A stretch of 64,000 nt of DNA from Prolixibacter sp. NT017 (GTDB taxonomy: Bacteria; Bacteroidota; Bacteroidia; Bacteroidales; Prolixibacteraceae): positions 3,472,001-3,536,000 of the forward strand of contig NZ_BLAV01000001.1 of NCBI RefSeq assembly GCF_009617875.1, written 5' to 3'. The notes beneath the pieces are model-generated. The model ran no database searches. It was not told the origin of the DNA and was given only the letters and a program-made list of their open reading frames with translations. Positions 59,786 to 64,000 of this stretch are shown here, in pieces. How positions within the stretch are numbered: position 1 is the first letter of the stretch; each line of letters begins with the position of its first letter. A program made the position numbers and the translations under genes.

Positions 59786-60823
59786 ATGACATTCGATATA
59801 CAAAATCTGTTGCGGGACAACATCCGGAAATTAAAGCCATATTCATCCGCTCGCGACGAATTCTCGGGCGAGGCAGCGGTATTTCTCGATGCCAACGAGA
59901 ATCCGTTCAATGCTCCTTACAACCGGTACCCCGATCCCCGGCAAACGGAACTGAAAAGCAAAATTGCACCGGTAAAAAAGGTGCCGCCGGAAAACATCTT
60001 CCTTGGTAATGGAAGCGACGAACCCATCGACTTGCTGATTCGGGCGTTTTGTACTCCCGGGAAAGACAATATTGTTGCCATCGCTCCCACTTACGGCATG
60101 TATCGCGTGGCTGCCGATGTAAACGATGTGAAAGTTATCGAAGCGCCACTGAATGCCGATTATACGCTTTCACCGAAGACGGTGTTGGACACGGTCACAC
60201 CCAATACTAAAATGGTTTTCCTCTGCTCACCCAACAATCCCACCGGGAATGCTCTGGGAAAAGAGGCTATGCTGGAAATCATGAATAACTTCACGGGGCT
60301 GGTTATTGTCGACGAAGCGTACATTGATTTTTGTCCGGAAAGATCGCTGCTTCCCGAGTTGCCGGAACATCCTAACCTGGTTGTATTGCAAACCTTCTCC
60401 AAAGCTTGGGGAATGGCAGGTATCCGGTTGGGAATGGCATTCGCCAGCCAGGAAATCATCGACGTACTCAATCGCATTAAATATCCGTACAACATCAACA
60501 TTCTGACCCAGTTGAAAGCGATCGAGCTGATTGAGCTGGAGAAAGAAAAATCGGATTGGGTTAAAATCCTGGTTTCCGAAAGGGAAAAGCTGGCTGAAAA
60601 GCTACGGGAGTTCCCGTTTGTGGTGAAGGTTTATCCCAGCGACGCCAATTTTCTATTGATAAAAACACACGATCCACGCGGAATTTATGATTACCTCGTT
60701 GAAGAGAAAATCATTGTGCGCGATCGCTCCGGAGTGGCGCTTTGCGAAGGCAGTCTGCGCATCAGCGTAGGTTCTGAAATGGAAAACCAACGACTGATTG
60801 AAGCACTGGAAGCGTTAGTTTGA
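59786..60823 (+). CDS. hisC: Histidinol-phosphate aminotransferase HisC
   Basis: The PLP enzyme transaminates imidazole-acetol phosphate. The 345-residue protein has [15 protein letters not shown] (about 36-50), CSPNNPTGN, the Asp and Tyr of VDEAYIDFC, and the PLP lysine in [13 protein letters not shown] (about 207-219). It starts 3 bases after the hisD stop. Confidence 0.95.
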   Translation: MTFDIQNLLRDNIRKLKPYSSARDEFSGEAAVFLDANENPFNAPYNRYPDPRQTELKSKIAPVKKVPPENIFLGNGSDEPIDLLIRAFCTPGKDNIVAIAPTYGMYRVAADVNDVKVIEAPLNADYTLSPKTVLDTVTPNTKMVFLCSPNNPTGNALGKEAMLEIMNNFTGLVIVDEAYIDFCPERSLLPELPEHPNLVVLQTFSKAWGMAGIRLGMAFASQEIIDVLNRIKYPYNINILTQLKAIELIELEKEKSDWVKILVSEREKLAEKLREFPFVVKVYPSDANFLLIKTHDPRGIYDYLVEEKIIVRDRSGVALCEGSLRISVGSEMENQRLIEALEALV

Positions 60824-60846
60824 AAAGCTTTCAATATCATCTGAAA

Positions 60847-61965
60847 ATGAAAAAGAAAAAAGTACTCTTCATAGACAGGGATGGAACACTGGTAGTTGAA
60901 CCACCGGAGGATTACCAGTTGGATTCGCTGGAAAAGCTGGAATTCATACCGGGCGTTTTTCGCAACCTGTACAGTATCCGGAACCTGCTCGATTTCGAAT
61001 TGGTGATGGTCACCAATCAGGACGGTCTGGGAACCGATTCATTTCCGGAAGATACATTCCATCCGGCTCATGATAAAATGTTGAAGGCGTTTGAAAACGA
61101 AGGCATCACATTCGACGAAATTCATATCGACAAGACCTTCCCTGAAGAAAATGCGCCTACACGAAAGCCGGGAACAGCCCTGCTGCAGAAATATTTCAGC
61201 GAAGAATATGATCTGCCCGGCTCTTTTGTTATCGGAGACCGGCTGACCGATGTAGAACTCGCCAAGAATCTGGGTGCTAAAGCGATTTTCTTCTCCGAAA
61301 AGGAAATCGATGATGAAGCGTTGAAAGCTCACTGTGCATTGACCACCAATAGCTGGGAGAAAGTTTTCCAGTTCCTGGCAACAGGCGAACGAACAGCTAC
61401 CATTGAACGGGAAACCGCCGAAACGAAAATCAGCATTACTGTTAACTTAGACGGCTCCGGCAAAGGAAATATCTCAACCGGGCTGGGATTTTTCGACCAC
61501 ATGCTCGACCAGATTGCCCGCCATTCCGGTTGCAATTTGACAATACATGTGAACGGTGATCTCGAAGTAGACGAACATCATACCATCGAAGATACCGGCA
61601 TTGCTTTGGGAAATGCCTTCCGGCAAGCACTGGGAGATAAACGAGGTATTGAACGTTACGGTTTTTGCCTTCCGATGGACGATTGCCTTGCCCAGGTTGC
61701 ACTTGACTTTGGTGGCCGGTCGTGGCTCGTATGGGATGCTGAATTCAAGCGGGAGATGATTGGTGATGTTCCGACAGAGATGTTCTTCCACTTTTTTAAA
61801 TCATTTTCCGATGCTGCCCTGTGCAATTTGAATATAAAAGCCGAAGGAACAAATGAACATCATAAAATAGAAGGAATTTTTAAAGCATTTGCCAAATCAA
61901 TCCGGATGGCCATACGAAAAGATCCGATGAAAAATTCATTGCCATCGACAAAAGGGATGCTTTAG
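60847..61965 (+). CDS. hisB: Bifunctional histidinol-phosphatase / imidazoleglycerol-phosphate dehydratase HisB
   Basis: The 372-residue protein joins an N-terminal HAD phosphatase ([11 protein letters not shown], about 10-20) to a carboxyl IGP dehydratase with [33 protein letters not shown] and [14 protein letters not shown]. The phosphatase keeps the HAD aspartates but lacks the Cys-His zinc loop of the E. coli protein; the equivalent stretch is [16 protein letters not shown]. The ATG at 60847 is preferred over a TTG at 60820 that overlaps the hisC stop. It ends the visible hisGDCB block. Confidence 0.95.
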   Translation: MKKKKVLFIDRDGTLVVEPPEDYQLDSLEKLEFIPGVFRNLYSIRNLLDFELVMVTNQDGLGTDSFPEDTFHPAHDKMLKAFENEGITFDEIHIDKTFPEENAPTRKPGTALLQKYFSEEYDLPGSFVIGDRLTDVELAKNLGAKAIFFSEKEIDDEALKAHCALTTNSWEKVFQFLATGERTATIERETAETKISITVNLDGSGKGNISTGLGFFDHMLDQIARHSGCNLTIHVNGDLEVDEHHTIEDTGIALGNAFRQALGDKRGIERYGFCLPMDDCLAQVALDFGGRSWLVWDAEFKREMIGDVPTEMFFHFFKSFSDAALCNLNIKAEGTNEHHKIEGIFKAFAKSIRMAIRKDPMKNSLPSTKGML

Positions 61966-62467
61966 ATTTTCGCTTTTTTCTATTAACATAAAAATACTTC
62001 ATCCCAAAGAAAGGTACATTCACCACATAAAAACGGTCGTTCATCAAAAAAATTTGTTCAAAAGGAAAAGGATCACTTAATTCGGTCTCAGAACCAAAAC
62101 CAGTTAAGATAACGGAGTTAATGAGTTCGCTTTCGCGCAGAAAGTAATAAGCTCGTCGACACAATCCGTAACAAAAACATCCATTCATGGTAGCTACCGC
62201 CCAACTAGCCGGCGGTTCTACCATTCGGATGCTAAAAAAGGTTCTGACACCACCACAATAGCTGGTTGTTTACGATACAAACACTCAGATTCGCATTTAA
62301 TATATCCTTTTCCACCATTTTACAAAAGCTTCCTGAAAGACAGGAAGCCTTTTGCTGTGCCCGTTTCGTTTTAAATTGGGGTTAAATTTTGGATGTAAAA
62401 CTCTTAAAATTTCTTCCTGCCCCTGGTTTTTCTTTATTTTAATAGGTACAAAACAAACTTAGCTTTC
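61966..62467. other. 502-base gap between hisB and purU
   Basis: The gap is AT-rich. A minus-strand frame at 61880-62224 overlaps the end of hisB antisense and is not supported as a gene. A hairpin with a short T run lies at 62325-62354. The 3' part is the upstream region of purU; no consensus promoter box is clear (TTAGCTTTC near 62458 is the nearest). Confidence 0.55.
62325..62354 (+). terminator. Terminator-like hairpin between hisB and purU
   Basis: AAAGCTTCCTG (62326-62336) pairs with CAGGAAGC (62341-62348), followed by CTTTTGC. It lies 360 bases past hisB, an unusual distance for that gene's terminator. Confidence 0.5.
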
Positions 62468-63352
62468 GTGGAAAGTATCAAATCAATACACACCGAGAAA
62501 AACACCGCAATTCTTCTCATCCATTGCCCTGACCAGCAAGGCATTTTGGCTGCGGTTACCGAATTTCTAAATCGGAATAAGGGTAATATTATCTACCTCG
62601 ATCAGCATGTCGACAGACAGGAGAAGTTATTCTACATGCGGGTTGAGTGGGAACTCGACGGATTTGTGATTCCCCGTGAGAAGATTGCCGAATACTTTGG
62701 AACGCTGGTAGCAGGCCGTTTTGATATCACTTTTTGGCTACACTTCTCGGACAAACCACCGAGAATGGCTGTTTTTGTGTCGAAGCTTTCTCACTGTTTG
62801 TTCGATATCCTCGCCCGGTATACTGCCGGTGAATGGGACGTTGAAATTCCACTCATCATCAGCAACCATGAAAAGCTGGCCCCGGTTGCACAACGATTTG
62901 GAATTGATTTCGAATGTCTTCCGATTACGAAAGAAAATAAAGCCGAGCAGGAACAGAGAGAGTTGCAACTACTGAAAGATTACGACATTGACTTTGTTGT
63001 GCTGGCCAGGTATATGCAAGTGTTGTCTGATGAATTTGTCAAACACTACCCCAACAAAATCATCAACATTCACCACTCGTTTTTGCCTGCATTTGCAGGC
63101 GCGAAACCGTATCACGCGGCCCACGCCCGCGGTGTCAAAATTATTGGAGCGACCAGTCATTATGTAACCCCGGAACTGGATGCAGGCCCAATAATAGCTC
63201 AGGACGTGGCGCGTATTTCACACATCGACACAGTAAACAGCCTGATGAGAAAAGGACGTGATTTGGAAAAAATTATTCTGAGTGAAGCTGTCTACAAACA
63301 TCTGGAAAGAAAAATTCTTGTTTACAATAACCGAACAGTTGTTTTCAACTAA
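62468..63352 (+). CDS. purU: Formyltetrahydrofolate deformylase PurU
   Basis: PurU hydrolyses 10-formyl-THF to formate and THF, balancing one-carbon pools and supplying formate for purine synthesis. The 294-residue protein has an N-terminal ACT domain (ILLIHCPDQQGILAAVTEFL, about 15-34) and the formyltransferase fold with NIHHSFLPAFAGAKPY (His in the active site, about 201-216) and VTPELDAGPIIAQ. The start is GTG. It sits between hisB and the start of hisH. Confidence 0.94.
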   Translation: MESIKSIHTEKNTAILLIHCPDQQGILAAVTEFLNRNKGNIIYLDQHVDRQEKLFYMRVEWELDGFVIPREKIAEYFGTLVAGRFDITFWLHFSDKPPRMAVFVSKLSHCLFDILARYTAGEWDVEIPLIISNHEKLAPVAQRFGIDFECLPITKENKAEQEQRELQLLKDYDIDFVVLARYMQVLSDEFVKHYPNKIINIHHSFLPAFAGAKPYHAAHARGVKIIGATSHYVTPELDAGPIIAQDVARISHIDTVNSLMRKGRDLEKIILSEAVYKHLERKILVYNNRTVVFN

Positions 63353-63372
63353 AATCAAAATCCTCCCACATC

Positions 63373-63939
63373 ATGAAAAACTATGGCAACTTAATCAGAT
63401 TAACATCTTTGTTCCTGCTGATGGCCATCTCTGCCTGTGCTCAATCGGCCAATAACCAAAGTCGAAAGCAGAAAGTCCCCGCCAGTTATGGCTATATTCT
63501 GCAACCCGGAGAAAATGTTCCTGAGTTTTCGATGAAACTGACCGATGGTACCGAAGTTTCCACAAACGACTGGAAAGGCAAAGTCGTGATGCTCCAGTTT
63601 ACAGCTAGTTGGTGCGGTGTTTGCCGCCGAGAAATGCCCCACATTGAGAAGGAAATCTGGGAAAAGCACAAAGACAATCCCGATTTTATCCTTATCGGAG
63701 TGGATAGAGACGAACCGCTGAATGTTGTCAAAAGGTATGCTTCCGACATGAAAATCACCTATCCTTTAGGACTGGATCCCGGTGCTGATATTTTCGGATT
63801 ATTCGCAGACAAAGATGCGGGTGTCACCCGGAATGTCATCATTGGAAAAGATGGAAAAATCGCTTACATGACCCGCCTTTTCAAAATGGATGAATTTAAT
63901 CAGATGAAAGAAGTCATCGACTCGTTACTAAAACAATAA
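63373..63939 (+). CDS. Thioredoxin-fold lipoprotein (TlpA/ResA-like)
   Basis: The 188-residue protein has a lipoprotein signal (LFLLMAISACAQ; lipidated Cys about residue 22) and a thioredoxin fold with FTASWCGVCRREMP (CxxC about residues 80-83) and a KDAGVTRNVIIGKDG segment at the cis-loop position, where Pro is replaced by Thr. Such proteins act in periplasmic thiol reduction or oxidative defence. It lies 20 bases after purU and 32 before hisH on the same strand. Confidence 0.87.
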   Translation: MKNYGNLIRLTSLFLLMAISACAQSANNQSRKQKVPASYGYILQPGENVPEFSMKLTDGTEVSTNDWKGKVVMLQFTASWCGVCRREMPHIEKEIWEKHKDNPDFILIGVDRDEPLNVVKRYASDMKITYPLGLDPGADIFGLFADKDAGVTRNVIIGKDGKIAYMTRLFKMDEFNQMKEVIDSLLKQ

Positions 63940-63971
63940 GTCTGTTATTTGACAAAACGTATACTCTTTAA

Positions 63972-64000
63972 ATGGAAGTAGCCATTATAAAATACAATGC
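63972..64000 (+). CDS. hisH: Start of hisH, glutamine amidotransferase subunit (partial)
   Basis: The last 29 bases encode MEVAIIKYN and the beginning of the next codon. This matches the N-terminus of Bacteroidota HisH (M-x-V-x-IIKYNAGN), the glutaminase subunit of imidazole glycerol phosphate synthase. Only nine residues are visible, so the call relies on this match and on the his genes upstream. The rest of the operon is expected beyond the window. Confidence 0.6.

Noticed and set aside
61880..62224. A 114-codon minus-strand frame between hisB and purU
   Set aside because: It overlaps the 3' end of hisB antisense by 86 bases, has no clear promoter or ribosome site, and shows no recognisable domain. 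Some of its residues look plausible, but conservation evidence would be needed.

Overview
The window looks like about 64 kb of chromosome from a strictly or facultatively anaerobic Bacteroidota species, most likely Bacteroidia (Marinilabiliales/Prolixibacteraceae-like; the family-level guess is inference). The supporting signs are TAnnTTTG promoters with an upstream TTG about 19-21 nt away, scarce Shine-Dalgarno sequences, a T9SS type-B sorting domain protein, a DUF4290 protein, a zinc-free bL36, a MurA with Asp at the fosfomycin cysteine, a mitochondrial-like citrate synthase, and an EF-G2-type paralogue. No mobile element, prophage, CRISPR array, tRNA or rRNA gene was found.

Layout. (1) 1-3.7 kb: the end of a NuoF/HndC-like diaphorase subunit, [FeFe]-hydrogenase hydA and its maturase hydG. 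(2) 3.9-7.2 kb: a cold-shock protein, a small membrane protein divergent from a Crp/Fnr regulator with a perfect palindromic operator, and an exported amidase. (3) 7.4-19.5 kb: a mixed stretch with a GH2 beta-galactosidase, a secreted Cys-rich small protein, a trans-sulfuration PLP enzyme, a ketopantoate-reductase-like protein, a KAS III-like synthase, a methyltransferase, a coiled-coil lipoprotein, the maturase hydE and an AmrS-type radical SAM protein. (4) 19.6-24.1 kb: mnmA, a UbiD-family decarboxylase and citrate synthase. (5) 24.3-42.3 kb: one continuous leftward str-S10-spc-alpha ribosomal super-operon, rpsL to rplQ, without tuf or adk. (6) 42.5-46.1 kb: a two-gene C39-peptidase ABC exporter plus HlyD adaptor. 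(7) 46.4-57.3 kb: an EF-G paralogue with degenerate GTPase motifs, a T9SS protein, uvrD/pcrA, DUF4290-murA-thioredoxin, and grpE-dnaJ. (8) 57.4-64 kb: a histidine operon with a leader peptide and attenuator, hisG-D-C-B, then purU and a thioredoxin-like lipoprotein, then the first codons of hisH at the window edge.

How the genes work together. hydA, hydG and hydE form most of an [FeFe]-hydrogenase system; hydF is not in the window. The Cys-rich Crp/Fnr protein is a plausible redox regulator of its own promoter. The clearest regulatory element is the his attenuator: a 19-codon leader with HYGHHH, a perfect 10-bp terminator stem followed by seven T, and a competing antiterminator. The most unusual protein-level observations are the HydG auxiliary-cluster motif with Gly in place of its second Cys and a Cys three residues later, the HydA L1 motif with Ser at the usual proton-relay Cys, and the second EF-G lacking the catalytic His.
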